From positions 496,001-560,000 of the forward strand of contig NDFF03000383.1 of assembly GCA_002150815.3 (NCBI GenBank): 64,000 bases of DNA, read 5' to 3'. Positions 46,468 to 59,552 of the stretch are shown piece by piece. This DNA is from Grammothele lineata. Lineage: Eukaryota > Basidiomycota > Agaricomycetes > Polyporales > Polyporaceae. Every line of letters starts with the position of its first letter. Positions within the stretch are counted from its first letter, which is position 1. The position numbers and the translations under genes were made by a program. Below the pieces are notes generated by a model. It was given only the letters and a program-made list of their open reading frames with translations. It was not told where the DNA came from and searched no databases.

Positions 46468-47795
46468 ATGTCGGACTGTGTTGGGCAACATTCCTCGCGC
46501 GCGCGGGAGCGTGCACTCATCTATGTTCAGCATTCTGGTTTCATGCCGAACGGATGCGCCAGCCCGTACCCGGTGAAGGTAGGGGATGACGACAATCGTC
46601 ACGCAGACCCTCTTGGTGAGAAGAAGTTATTGGATTGTGCGTTACCGCCGCATGAATGTTACGGCCACCAGCCAGGTGAATACTTTTCGCCTCATGTTTT
46701 CACTCACGCTCTCGTCCAAAACTCTTTGATTTTATTTCAGAGTTACGATTCCCGCCGTCGGCCCCACCGGTCCTCCACGACTTGCGCTTGGGTCCAAATC
46801 CTTCAGATAATATGCTCAAGCTGAAGGCTGTTGCTATCGATGTGGAACCTCCAAAAGATCTACCCGATCCGCTCCCTGCAGACAGCGGTAGCGTTTGGGA
46901 TGTGAGTCATTGACCCCTTCGGATCCTACGTGCCCGGATAGCCATCTGATTCAAGCTGGCTCGGAATGTCTCATAGCTATTCCCTCCGCAGCCTTCGGAA
47001 GGACACTTTCACACCGATCCGACATTGGTGACTGCGGCGCTCGTATACGACTCAGAAAGCCCCGAACAATTCCGTCTCGTCCATCCCTCTCCTGTAGTTC
47101 TCCCTTGCCACCATATCCCAACACTGTCGACACGTAGCTATACCCTTGAGGGGGCACTGACCCCGATAGAGCCACTCAGCGCTGCGTCACCGTCAACGCT
47201 CCCAACATGTGCGTCGTATGCATCGACATCAACACCGTCGAAAAGCGCATGCGAACCTCTGAAGGGCATAGTGCGCCAGACCTGGCCTGTCCAGTTCTCT
47301 TCCACTACTCAGCATACTATGGCGCTTCGATCTGCCAGCAAATCTGGACAGGTTCATGAGGACCGCCCGCACGACCCGCGACCATCGGCCACGCCTCGTC
47401 GGCCCTCCCCGCCGCCTCGTTCGCCTTCCCCGGCGATTCCGGGTTCAGACGGCATCCGCCTTCCGCAGTTGAGGTGGAAGGTTCCCCAATCCGGCTACAT
47501 GTGCTGGCGGCGAGATATCAATCCCGTCGCGCTAAACGCTGGGCGCACGCATAAAACGGTGCGCACAGCCTGCAACTACTGCCGCGATCGAAAAATTCGG
47601 TGTAAAAGACCGGGGCCGTCGAGCGCCTTCCAGCATTGCGAGTCGTGCAACCTCCGCGGGATCAAATGCGTCACGACGGTCGAAGGCCGACAGTGGGACC
47701 ATTGGAAGCGCCCCGGTGGTGACGTCGCTACGGTCGAGGCGCTCATCGAGAAGGCAGAAATCGCTGGTTATCCGACTGGCTCTGAGGCGGCGTAG
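46468..47795 (+). CDS. Zn(II)2Cys6 fungal transcription factor
   Basis: A DNA-binding regulator with a Gal4-type zinc cluster near its C-terminus: ACNYCRDRKIRC, an 11-residue loop, then CESCNLRGIKC, i.e. C-x2-C-x6-C-x11-C-x2-C-x6-C. Exon 1 runs from ATG 46468 (MSDCVGQHSSRARERAL) to about 46675. Exon 2 begins ELRFPPSAPPVLHDLRLGPN and ends DSGSVWD. Exon 3 (from about 46991) reads PSEGHFHTDPTLVTAALVYD and runs through a Ser/Pro-rich linker to the cluster and the end, EALIEKAEIAGYPTGSEAA. This layout, with the cluster near the C-terminus and no fungal-specific TF domain, is common in basidiomycetes. The start could be at 46417. Targets are unknown. Confidence 0.78.
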
Positions 47796-49283
47796 CTTTG
47801 TGTTACTTTGAGAGGCTGCGACCAGCCTATCTGTGGATTTCTGTGTTTCCTATTATCCTGTATCGAGTTCACGCACGTCCCCCGTCTCCACGCCCACCCG
47901 ATCCACCCCACCTTCAAGTTGAACCATCTCTATAGTGTCTATAGTTTCCCGTTCATCTTATATTTCGAGCATACTGGCCTCCCGTGTACGTAGTCGTTCG
48001 GTATGCGTTTGCGCGGTCCAAACGCGAATCTCATCGCCTCCGTACAACTTCCGTGCGAAGCAATCATGAAGCGCCAAAATTGGTCCAGCCAGACGACCGA
48101 GTTTGGGCGCTTCGGACTTGAGGAGGAGCGACTCTAGATCTTCCCCTGCCGAGCTACGTCTTTTCCACCACCCTCATCCCCATCCCTTGCTCGCGCCTTC
48201 GGACGCTGTAGGCTCCTTCCTCTCTTATTCCACTATTGCATACCAAGATGTCTTGGCAACGTTTTCTGTGGAGTTATATGAAGTACTAGCACCTCACACG
48301 GCGGTATGATAGACCTCACACCTCTATTGCCAAGCACGTGGGCTCTGATCTCGTACTCGTCTTCTGCTTTAGATACCCTAATGTTCCGTGTCCGCGACCA
48401 AAACCCCTACAGGACGCTGCGTGAAGCGTGCGTCGAAGTGTAAGGAGTGGCCTTCTATAGAGATGCGAAGCCGTTCACCTCCGAAAGACACTACAACAGG
48501 TGAGTACTTGCTTTCTTTCACATTCCCTAGATCATAATGCTCCCTCCAGCTAGGCGCACAAATCAACTTGCTGCCCTACAAAGAGCGCAAAAACTGCAAG
48601 CACACCCAGTGCGCGCACATCCACCGGTATCGACCTCAACAGCGGTGAGCACGATGAAGCCGCGCCCTTTACTCCATCCTTAGTGACTGCCGCGGCCCTG
48701 TCATAAGCGAGACCTCGTTTCTCCCCTCTTGATGCCATGCGTACCCGCATCCACGGCTAGTATCACCACCACCAGGCAAGCGGTGGTGCACCCAGGCTGC
48801 ACCTCCACCTTTGCGATCGTTTCGGGCTGCCTAATACACCATGCCTGCCGCCCGCAGTCGCCGCAGCCGGGGCCATCACGTCTTAATGAGCTCGAGATAT
48901 CGGACTCGGAGTCGCTAGGGCGCGGCATGAGCCCAATGAGACTTGCTTCCAGTAGTATTACGGGTAGCATGGGACGCTATGAATCAACGATTATTGCCCT
49001 AATTCATGTTAATTCGGCTCATCTTGAGTACCTCCGTCACGGTATACCCTCGTGTACTGTACACGTTCATCGAGCTTGAGTTAGATGTAGATGTAAGTTA
49101 GGCGTTGCGAATGACAATATTGGGGCGCAGACCCGTACTTAACGTACTTCCTTCGGTCACTTCAAGCGCCTCTGCTAAGCACAGTAAACACATTAAGCGA
49201 TTTCACGAACTTCTGATCTAGTTTGATCGACTGAGCATATCGCGTCCGATTTCCTGATAGTGTTCGCATTTATACTGTCTACG
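47796..49283. other. Intergenic/transposon-flank region
   Basis: Contains the possible coding fragment at 48381-48644 and further short plus-strand frames to 49079 that may be its decayed continuation. I searched for terminal inverted repeats of the adjacent transposon and found none that I trust. Confidence 0.4.
48381..48644 (+). pseudogene. Decayed coding fragment, family unknown
   Basis: The frame reads MFRVRDQNPYRTLREACVEV, hits TAA, and continues in the same frame VAFYRDAKPFTSERHYNR. An intron (GTGAGT...CTCCAG or CTAG) leads to RTNQLAALQRAQKLQAHPVR and AHPPVSTSTA. The splice joins and composition suggest a real ancestral exon pair with a premature stop. I cannot name the family. Confidence 0.25.
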
Positions 49284-52200
49284 TCATACAATCTGTACCT
49301 TCTCGATATCAACACCAACTCCCGGAACAAGAACCCGCAACGTATCCCTAGCGTCACCGAACGCATCCCGGCAATAGCGCCTCCATGCATCCTCCCATGG
49401 AGACAACGGCCTTCTGAGACGCCCCTCCTTCCCTGCTACGACTGCCGTCTCTACGATGACGTCTGTGTAGAACGCTATGGCCGCATACGTCAAGAAGACC
49501 TCGCAAAACGGTCTGTAGTCCCAAATCATGGAGCGAGGAAACTCCAGGTGCTCGGAGACTTCACTTGCCAGAACTGCGACCATAGCTTGGTCGACCCCAA
49601 TGAGGAATGTCACCTGGTGGTTCCACTCATCGATGTACGTTGTATGCTGCACCCGCCACTTATGCCTGAGGTCGTGGAAATCCTGCTTCTTCCCCGCTTT
49701 GGTCTGGGCGTTGCCGTCAGGGTGAGGGTATGACTCCCAGAGCTCTCCCAAGCAGCCAGTACTTCCGCCGGCCTGCGCTAAGACTAAGCATTCGCGCTGT
49801 GCGACCCGTAAAGAAGCTAGGAGATCGCTCTGGGCTTGAGACCGCGGCGGTTTCATGAGCTGTCCTTGATAATCCAAGTCCACTGGCCAGCGTAACGGAA
49901 CACCCTATATGTAACGCGCCCGTAACGCCGTAAGCAAACCCGCGTGCACCAAAGGAGTCGCAAAACTTACCTGAAAGGGTCCCACCATCGTTGCGTACCG
50001 AGCCATCGTTGACCGATCGAACGCTGGAGGCGTGTTCGTCCCTATGTCGCAGAGAGGAAACGGTAGCGATGTGGACACGTCCCGTTCTTGAGCGAGCACC
50101 TGATGGAGTAGGTGCGTTTGCTCCGGGTCAACTGTTACACATCCATGGGTTTCGAGCCACATCATATCGGGCTGACCGCGAACCCTGACGACGGAGATGT
50201 CCGGAGATACGGAGACAACAATGGCGGGGTAGACTTGATACGGCAAGCCGGGTACCAGAGGACTATCTAGCGAAACAGAGACCCAGCAACCCACACACGT
50301 TCGCACGCTGGCGTAACGGTGCCAGTCAGCAATATGCAAACATGACGGGCTCGATGGCATTACTCACCGTGAGTTCCTTGTTGACAATGCGTCTCCAATC
50401 GCAGGCGCAGATGGTGGAGCACGGTTGATGTTAGACAAGGCTGTCGGGCAACTTTCTGGACGGATGGGAATGACTTCCGATACTCTGACAGGCGTTGACG
50501 ATGGGGGATCGACTTCCATGAGCTCCAGGCCTCCGTCCGAAAGCTGAGGATTTAGCGGCTCGACTTCTGCGGACACGGAGCGGCTCAGATTGTCGGGGGA
50601 AGAGCACGTTGCACGATCTGCTAGCGCAAGAGACATAGAGCGTCGGAGAACTCTGGCTTCTTCGACCCCGAATTTGAGCGGATGCTCGTGCGCAGGGCGG
50701 CCGCACAAGTATTCCATGATGAACTTGACCATATAGATTGCACAGTCTGTCTTCGGCTCCTCTTCCTGCTGAGGGATTTTGAACGCTTGCTGATAGGGCG
50801 TACGTCAGTCTCACCCGTGATCCCAGAGCCTGTTCATAGGCATTGGAGACACGCACCCAGTTTAAGATTTCTGACGGAATCTCCGGATCCCATCCCTCGT
50901 CATGAAAGGAGCCATGCTCGGTAGCAGCGAACTCCCAGACAAGGAGCTGGTAGATGCGCTATATCCCTTAGTCGTCAGAGTAGTTCGCTCAGATGTTTGA
51001 GATTGGCTCACCTCGAAGAAGGCTTTCGCTCGACCTTTACCTGATCCGCTCATCATACTATCGTATACATGAATCGCCTTGTGGCGGAAGTCAACGATCC
51101 CGGCGAACCAATGATTGTGATGGAATTGCGGAAAGACCACAACGTCGAAGCCTGAGAATATATCCACCTATCCCATGCGGGGTAAACGAGTCAATGGGGG
51201 GTGGACTCTAGCGTACATACGTCGCACGTACCTTAGCTACCCATCGCGAGGACTTTCCATTGGAACGTTTGGGCTTTAAGCCGTTCACTGAGTCCTTTGC
51301 TGCTTGAAAGAGATAAGTGTAAGTATCGTAATCTAGTATGTGTATCCCTTCCGGCCTCGGCGCGGCCGACGAAGGTGGGGCAACAGGAAGTGAGTCGTAG
51401 CGGTTCTGAAGCAAACTCAAGCGGAAAATGTCGAGAAATGGAAGAATCACGTCCCGCGAAACCCATTGTGATTCGACGAGGTTCTTGAGTTCCGACACCG
51501 TGAACGCGTAGTTTCCTGGTTGGATCTGCCAGCGTTCTTGTGCAGCGCGTCCTACAATGTGGCGCAACTTCTCTGCAGAAGGCTGCAAAGAACTAGCAGG
51601 TTGAATAGTGGAGATGTGTGGCACTGTTGGGCTCGCATCGTCGGTCGGCTCCGAGTCATTCTGCTCATATGTACTCAGCCGGTGACATATCTACGAAGAC
51701 ACTAATCAGTGACTTGAACATATGTAATAGACACTACGCCGAATACTCACGATTTCCGGCAAGTCGTGCCAAACAAAGTCAGGGAAAATCGGCGCAAGGC
51801 TGCGCTGAAGGTCTGAACGGGTAAAACCCGCCGCGTTTGTGTAACAGCTGGTCCATATTATGGTGAGGGAGTCCTTCAATTGGCGAGCAGGAAGATTGCG
51901 CAGTTGTTCTGCATGCGCTGCAACGTCTATGCCCAGAAGAAGACACCAACCAAACAGAACAGACCAAAAGCCACACGTGACGAAGTCAGACTGAACTGCC
52001 GAAGTAAACGCCGTTCGGCGGACTAGTTCGCTGAGGCTCGGGTCCAATGGCTACATACGAGCTGAGTGTGAGATCATCGCACGACAAGCAGCTATATAAA
52101 CGCACCTCGCTGCTCGGCGGACGAGTCGCTTTCACCGTTGCGACTACTGGCTTCTGAGAGATAATATATCGATCGTCGTATCCAAAGTTCAACGAGTCGT

Positions 52201-55200
52201 ACAAGGTCCAGATGACGTTGAAAGAGGAGATATCGTAGTGATGGACGGTCCAATGTCCTCCTTGATGATGTATCATGATCACTGAGTCGAGCGTCTTGGC
52301 GGGGCGTGACTCAATGAGATCTGCCAACGCTACCATCTTGTTCTGGCGTAGCTGATGATAGAATGACGAGCTTGAGTGAACATTGCGAGTGAATAGAGCA
52401 GGAACCCTACCGTCTCTAAAGATAAGACATTCGTCCCGTGCATTCCCGCTAGGTTTGCTGGCGGCGGAGCGTCTCCATTGGAGTAGCAGAAGGCGGTACG
52501 CGACTTCTTGGCAAGTTCGGAATTATTCCAGATGTCTATCATGAAATGGATCTCGTCGAAGCGGACAGTGTAAGTCGGGCTTGCCCATCGGTTCACAAAC
52601 GCCATAGGAGTGAAGTCCAATTCTTCTGGCAAGTAGACTGAGGTCCCAGACGCAACGTTCGTGGGAGGCTCTTCTCGAAGAGTAGGCATGACGGCCCTCA
52701 TGTCCTCCTCATCAAAGAGGCTATTATAAGCGCGTGCTTGCCTAGTGCGACCGGGCTTCTTCTTGAATACGACTCTCTGGGGCTGGAGAGGCTTGATCTT
52801 TCTCGGACGGCCCGCGCGAGATTTTCCTGTTGACCGTGCGGTCTTGCGTCAACAATGGTTCTCGAGTATGGGCATTACAACCTTACCAACGACAGACGCT
52901 CTGCTGGCGTCTGGATGCGTAACGTTCTGCGCTGCTTCCTTGTCCAGGCGCTGAAGCCCTTTATAGACTTCATTGATCTTCTTCTTCAAGCGATCGTCCA
53001 TCGGCATCTTCTTGGTCTTCACGATAACAGTTGTCGGTTCGGTCTCGGTCCCACTAGTATCTTCGACAAGGTCGTTGCTCGTCACACGCAATCTCTCCAG
53101 CTGACTTTCCTCCTCTGCACACGCAAAATATGAGTGAGTCGCCCATGTTCTGCATAGCGTCGTCATACCTTGCCATTCAGATATCGGACCGCACGTCTGG
53201 TACAGTTCGACGGCCTTCATGTGAGCGCATGTTTTTCCATTCATCCTCCACCCATGGCATCCACATTGCGGTTGTAAGCCGCTGGACACTTGTGGCAGGA
53301 CGTACGGGCGACCCCCTGTCTCGGGGCTCCTATAAGCGTTTTCAGCTATAGTTCACGAACACCCCTAATATTGCAGACTTACGCGGCTGCGATCACCTGG
53401 TAAGTACCATCCGTGTTAGGTATGATGAAGTTGTTCTCCCATATCGCGTGAGCTGCATTCAAAAGCTTCTGCACTTCTTCTTCTTGTCGTTGTCTTCGTC
53501 TTTCCAGAATCTGAAGAACGGAAAGAATTCGTGTACTATGATCACGGCCAGTCTGTCGATTCTGATATCCCGCAATCGTCAATCGGGGGAGCTGTACCCA
53601 AGAGGTTAATGAGTCACCTTTTGTTCTCTCTGCTCTCGAGGAAAATTTGGTGGAACGTGCGCCAAAGCCGTTCTATCCAGTTATTCGTGTTCCAGGTTCC
53701 ATCTCTGGTACCCCCTGGGGGCAGCCCGATATCGGTGAACATTGCTGAAGAGAGACCGTGACGTCTTAAGTCAGCTCGACTTCAATGTTCTAAATGAGGC
53801 AAGACGCACGTATCCAGTACTCTGTAAACCAATTGTCGTCAAAATACTGCTTCACAAACTGGGACTGCTTTTCTCGGGACGTCTCGGTGCCCGTAACTTC
53901 GCTTAAGATCGCCGTTCTCACGGCGTCATAGAACTTCTCTTTGGCGGCGGGCCATTCTTCCCACGTTCGACATCTTTGCAGAATGCGAAAGTGGAAGGCG
54001 ATTACGATCTTGAGACGGGAAGAGATTTTCTCGGAATTGTCACGTTTTCCGTCCTCTGTCTCCCACCGGACCAGAGCCTGGATGACGTGGAACTGGCAGA
54101 TTCGAATGAGAGAGTCTGACCCAAAAACTGCGATTGTTTACTCGTCAGAAGACAACTCATTGTACTGACAATTCTAGATCCTCACCTTGCTTGATAGCGT
54201 CTATCTCTGCTACACACTTGTCGACCATCCAATGAGAGGGTCGCCACTCCCCATTCAGCAGCCGCTCGTACGCTGTTTTGATCTTCTCTCTTTCAGCGTT
54301 CGTCCTCGGCCCGGGGATCTCGGCACCCTCTGTGGATCGTCAACTACTCGAAGGGTTGTAACATATAGCACAATATACGGACCTATCACGACGGCTTGAG
54401 CGCGCGTTCGGAACTTCACCATCATGGCAAGGTACAGCTCAACGAGGGTGTCTTTCCGTACGTTTGCAGAAAGGAATAAACACACTGGGAACGTGGTGGT
54501 ATTAGTGTTATGCTCATGTAAGCGAGATCTCGACTCACCAGGAACTACATGCAGTGATTCGTTGACTGTAATGACGGCGTACAGAGGTGCGCGATTTTCA
54601 TTCAATTTGCGGTGAGTAGCATCGGACGCGAATCCGTTCACGTCGCCATACAAAATCCCGGAGTCCGTGGCGTAGTCGTCCGTCATACCCACCTTGAACT
54701 CGGATATGGCCGCCGGAACTCGGGAGTCGTGAGGAACGTACCTTGCAGACATAGCGTGAGTTTTTGTTATATCGCACCTTACAAGCGCGGTCACTTACAA
54801 GAAGAAATGATGCGGATCGCTACAGGCCAGTTTGTGGAGAGCGATGATGGGGTTATTGTCTAAACGATCGCGCATACGATTCGGTGCGCTGAGGTTGTAG
54901 ATGTCTTTTCTGCAAGGATAGCGGAACATGGGCAGCAAGATGGTGCCATCTTGGGGAGGGTGTGCGTACTGCCGTCCGGGCGTGTCGACTACTTTGACCA
55001 TTTGATTCAATTCTGTTGGGTAACATGAGTATCTGTGCGTGTATCTGACGACGTGTATAGGCCGTACCATTCATGACTAATGTAGCCTTTGCTCCGCCTA
55101 GACGCAACCGAGACATGCCGATGGAGCGAACCCGCCGCGAGTACTCGAGGTGCACTATCTGCTCGTCCTGCACGTCTGCATGGGTTCCCTTCGTCCAGAT

Positions 55201-56052
55201 GGTAGCCTCGCGGAGTTTGTGCGCGTATACCTCAATCTGAAACCGTGATGAGTCAAATGTTTATAACGAGGACGACTTGAAGGACGTACGAGAATTTGAA
55301 CTCTCCCACTACATTCGTGGCCTCTCTTCCGTCCACTCGGTCCCCCTTCATCCGATGCGCATCCGGCATCGTCAACCTCCGAGTCCGAGCTGGAGTCGCC
55401 CCCGTGCTCTATGTTTTTATCAACCACAACTCGCTCGTGTTTTCCAGCGCAGCGAAGCTGGAATCGTACGACGGGAGATCGCTTCTCCTCCCACTCCGCC
55501 CTCTGTCCGGCGTGTGTAGCGTACTCGCTGTTCCACGTGACCACGAAGGAACGTGCACGAGGATCTTTCGGAGAGTCTCCAGGATGACCGATCCATTTGA
55601 CTTCGACGGCGTCGCCCGCGAAATACTTATACGGATGATAATCATTGTACTAAGGATTCGTGAGCTTATCAACGTTTGAAATAACATGCGAGAACACATA
55701 CTTGCCAATCCAGCCAGTGCGCGACATGGTCCGTTTTCATAGTCGACGTCATCACCCAACCAGATACCCTCCGTTCTCTAAGAACGGCTGGGGATAACGA
55801 AGTCGCTAGCCCATCCCGGCTTGTTGGCGCCATCGCCACAACACCTTGTATGAGGGGGATGAGCTCAGGAGGCAGTTCTTGTAACTCCCTCCACAAGACT
55901 GGCACCGCCTGTGGTGGTGGAGCGGGTACCGGTGTTGAAGCGGCTGCGGTAGCCTCCTCGAGTAGGGGATGGTCACTTGCAGATCGCGGCTTGAAGTAAT
56001 GGCGCGGACGGCCTCTTCGGCGTTTCGTGGAGTTCGTTGCCTTCTTGGACAT
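49284..56052 (-). mobile_element. MULE-type DNA transposon gene: DDE transposase, SWIM finger, AT-hooks and two Ulp1/C48-like peptidase modules
   Basis: One minus-strand gene of many exons, well over 1,500 residues, whose junctions chain from ATG 56052 to the stop at 49284. N-terminus: AT-hook KRRRGRPRHY. The transposase core has Asp in GFASDATHRKLNENRAPLYA, Asp in HWMVDKCVAEIDAIK, the MULE C-x2-H CQFHVIQAL, and Glu in NNWIERLWRTFHQIF. A SWIM finger follows (CGCHGWRMNGKTCAHMKAVE), then a second AT-hook AGRPRKIKP. Peptidase module 1: His in HHQGGHWTVHHYD, Asp in LYDSLN, Gln and Cys in VQSDFVTCGFW. Module 2: His in HHNHWFAGIVDF, Asp in HVYDSM, Gln and Cys in IPQQEEEPKTDCAIYMVKF. A C-terminal region of about 370 residues is unrecognised. 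One frameshift is suspected near 53470-53505. No terminal inverted repeats were identified. Confidence 0.82.
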
Positions 56053-59000
56053 CGATCGAAAGTAGTCGGTGCACGAGACCTAACGTGTCGGGTGTTGAAA
56101 GCTTGTGAGCGGATACGAAGGCCAACGTAGGGCTGTGAGAGGAACATACTCGACAGATGAAGTGTATGGGTCTTCGGCGCGGTGTTGTCTATGGTCGCAA
56201 ACGTAGAAGGCGGAGCGAAGGACGAGGACAGACCGCGCGGTCAGTGGGACGAGGTAATGGATAATAGGCGGGTTCGAACGGAGGATTGGCCGGCCTGACA
56301 AAGCGTAAGTGAGTAGAGCAACGAAAGCAAAATATGACAGGGTTGGATGTACAACGTAAGTAGTCGCACAGAGGGCGGCCAAGGAGCTGGGTCAATAAGA
56401 GCGACACGCTTGAGGGGAGGTAATCGCGACAGCGACCACTCAAGGATGGAAAATGTGAAAGGAAGATGGAGAGTGTGAGCGTAGCTGCAAGGATAGCAGC
56501 GCCTTATGTATGAGAGCGAGTCTGCGACCGGAATGCAGGGCCTGGGGGAGGTGACGGAGAGAATGTCTTGTCAGCCTGACATTCAGATGTCTCTTGCTGC
56601 GCGCCGTTGGTTGCCGTTCTTCGGACTGCTCTCAAATCTGTTCGTTCGGAAAATCAAAATATGTACATGAGCCATATGAGAGACGAGGCCTTCTGGATCT
56701 AAAGAGGAAAAATGGAGAATAAGACCGGGATATTTGCGAGTGATGGTGAAATATGGCACCGTCGTGGCGGCGGTCACACCTGAAAACCTATTCAGAGCTA
56801 CCAGACGAGTCAAAGGCGGCTGAAGTATTGGATATCTACGTAGCAGTGTGGAATTGCCCCCCTACAGTCTCTAGACCTTCAGATTGTCAGTTAGGCTGGG
56901 TATCAATAAATAAACTTGCCGGCTCACTCGGAGTTAACGAAGATTCTGAATTCCATGTTCTGAGGTGGCGGTGACCGATCGGTATTCATCCTTGGGCGCT
57001 TTCATAGCGGCACGGAATTCACCGTGTCCAGCAGGGCCGAAAGTTCAAATCGCCGTCATCAGCCTGAGCATAAGTGCAACAGTAACGACACGACCCTACG
57101 GGCCGCAGGCAAACACCACGGCGATCTAGCGGACGACAATGGAAGAACTCAATCAATCAGCTTTTGACTACCTCTGTAGAACGATTAAACGCACTCTGAG
57201 CTGCCGCTAAGCGTTGTTCGTAGATCAGCCGTTAGCAGACGTTCAAAATTGGGTTGGTAGTACGGGCAGTACTAGTGCTATCGTGCCTAGTACACATCTT
57301 GGCACGTGGTCGAATCGTTCCGAACTGTGAGAAAAATCACATTCCGGCAAGTGCCGATATGAGTTTGAATTAGTGAACTCCCAACGATCCACGGCTAGCG
57401 ATACGCTTGGGCAAACAGATACAATTGACAACCGGCAACAAATTTCCCACTACCTACGGTCCCTGTCAAACCCGCTGGGTTGAGCATGAATCGGTGAATC
57501 GCATTCTATCAGGCTCAGGGCTGCGGGCTGTCCTACGACTAATCAGTCTTCGTGTATCTTTCTTCTAGACAGTGCGGCGATGTGAGTAGCGTGTCCGTCG
57601 CCTAAAGGGTGCTTTGATGCTTCTAGACCGATATCACGAATTGCCATGCAATGTGCGTCCCTGCCACGAAAGTCATCAGTCATGGCTAGCCACGGACGTC
57701 CGAAACCACCGAAACCTTGACGTCCCTGGAAGAGCAGGAAACAGTACAAGCAGCCCTAGGGCAGCGATAGGGCTCCGTTTCCAGGGCTCCCACCGCTTCT
57801 ACGGAGTTCTTCCATGCATTCCAAGATTCCAGGTAATTTCTTAGATCCGCGAACCTTCTCGACGACATTTATTCAGCCTGAGAAATGTGACATTGAGACG
57901 GCATTAATCGTCGAATCGTCTGGTAGGTCTAGCAATGGCGACACAGGCTGGCGATGTGATCGGTTCAGTAGACTCACTGTGGTGGTTGAACTGGAATTGG
58001 CGATGTGACTGATCTCATAGGGTTGTGTTTCTCGCACGTACGATCCCAGCGTCTGAAGTAATAGAGCACTCCAGCAATGTTCAGTTTTAACGGCTGAGAG
58101 ACTAAGAATCTCACGATGAGGCGCATACCCTAACGTGCTCGGAGAATCTCTATCGTAGGTGCTCCGCGATACTCTCGCGTAGCAGAAATTCTGTCAGTTT
58201 GCTGATACACGCTCCGATTTAGAACGTTCGTCGAGAAATCTGACGAAGCCCTGCCACTACCATCATTGAGAATCAGCGGGGATCACACGAAGTTCCAGTA
58301 TGCGACGTTCGCAGGGCCGAGATTTTGCGATCCTGGCAGGCTCTTCCTACCCACCGTTGAATCGGGTGCTACCGTCATGGCTCACGATTCACACCGAGGG
58401 CTGTGGCTGCACTGCTGCGGACTCTCAAGCTGTCACGCAGTAGGTCGTATTCTTTCTGCCAGGCCCGGTTGGCTGGGGCTGCTCCTCGGCGCACTCGGTA
58501 CCTTCGCTCTCGCTTCCCTCTCTCCAGTTCGGCCGCCCTACATGCGACCATGGCTCCGACTAAGAACAGGAAACCTAGGTAAGGCTTGATTGTACGACTA
58601 TCCGTGAACGTTTTATCATTTATCTCCCGGCACAGAACGAGGCGGTCGACGATTACTCAGTCTTCCAACTCAATGGCACAGGTAGGGCAGCATCTGAAGG
58701 GGGAAGGGGACAGTGTGTCTTCAAAGTTCGTCGTCATCATGATATTCCACGAGATTTCTCTTTTCCTGATCTCCTCTCATCGTTCGTAGGATAAAGCACC
58801 GTTCAACACTCATCGATGATAACCTGCCGACAAAAGGGAGAGGAGAGACAACAGCGCGGTATGTTTTCGCTCACGTCTTGTATGGCTCTACCGTTGACAA
58901 GAATCTCAGCAACGTGAGATACAACGGAGGAACCGTTACAAAGGAAGCCCATCCGCAACCGTCCCCGCCCATTTATGAGGCTCCGACATCAGGGATGACT

Positions 59001-59552
59001 CTTAGAAGCCACTCGTGAGTGCGAGTATGCTTGGATTGTAGAAATTTGCCTTACCCTGCGTTACAAGCGCTGCGACAAAGAATACCACAGCCATAACATC
59101 AGCCATTCATGAGCAACCAGGGACGCTTGCTTCATCATCTCGACGACGCTCCAGGTCCGTTCGTGCATTGATGAACTCCTGGTTATGCAGTAATCCTTTA
59201 CCAGACCCGCTACGACAAAAAGACCCGAGAACAAAGACATTGTCGCAGAACTAGGCAAAATGCGAGTGGAGTATAGTCCCGCCGTCCCTGGTGACAATGA
59301 GATGTAAGGGAGCTATATAGTTGTTTCAAAGAAGGCCACGCTTCATGACCTTTCCGCTCCAATGTCTTAGGGTGACAGGCAGTTTGGCCGACGAGCAAAC
59401 AGGCACGGCACCAAGTCCCTTGCACATAACTTTGAGTAGGTACAGGACGGTCTCTGCTACTGAACGTCCTCCTCACATACTTTCTCTGCGCAGCTTGCCA
59501 TACATCCTACCTGCAGCCAAGGCCTCGTTCTCGAGCGATACCCGTTGAGCTG
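56053..59552. other. 3.5-kb region without recognised genes
   Basis: The first part is the 5' flank of the transposon. Beyond about 56500 there are only short frames on both strands. The longest, 58266-58589 plus, has no domain. The frame 59321-59548 may include the 5' leader or a first exon of the F-box gene that follows. Confidence 0.45.

Noticed and set aside
48030..57030. Weak inverted similarity (ATGAAGCGCC near 48066, and its complement near 57000) as transposon ends
   Set aside because: Only about ten bases match, with gaps. Not enough to call terminal inverted repeats for the MULE.
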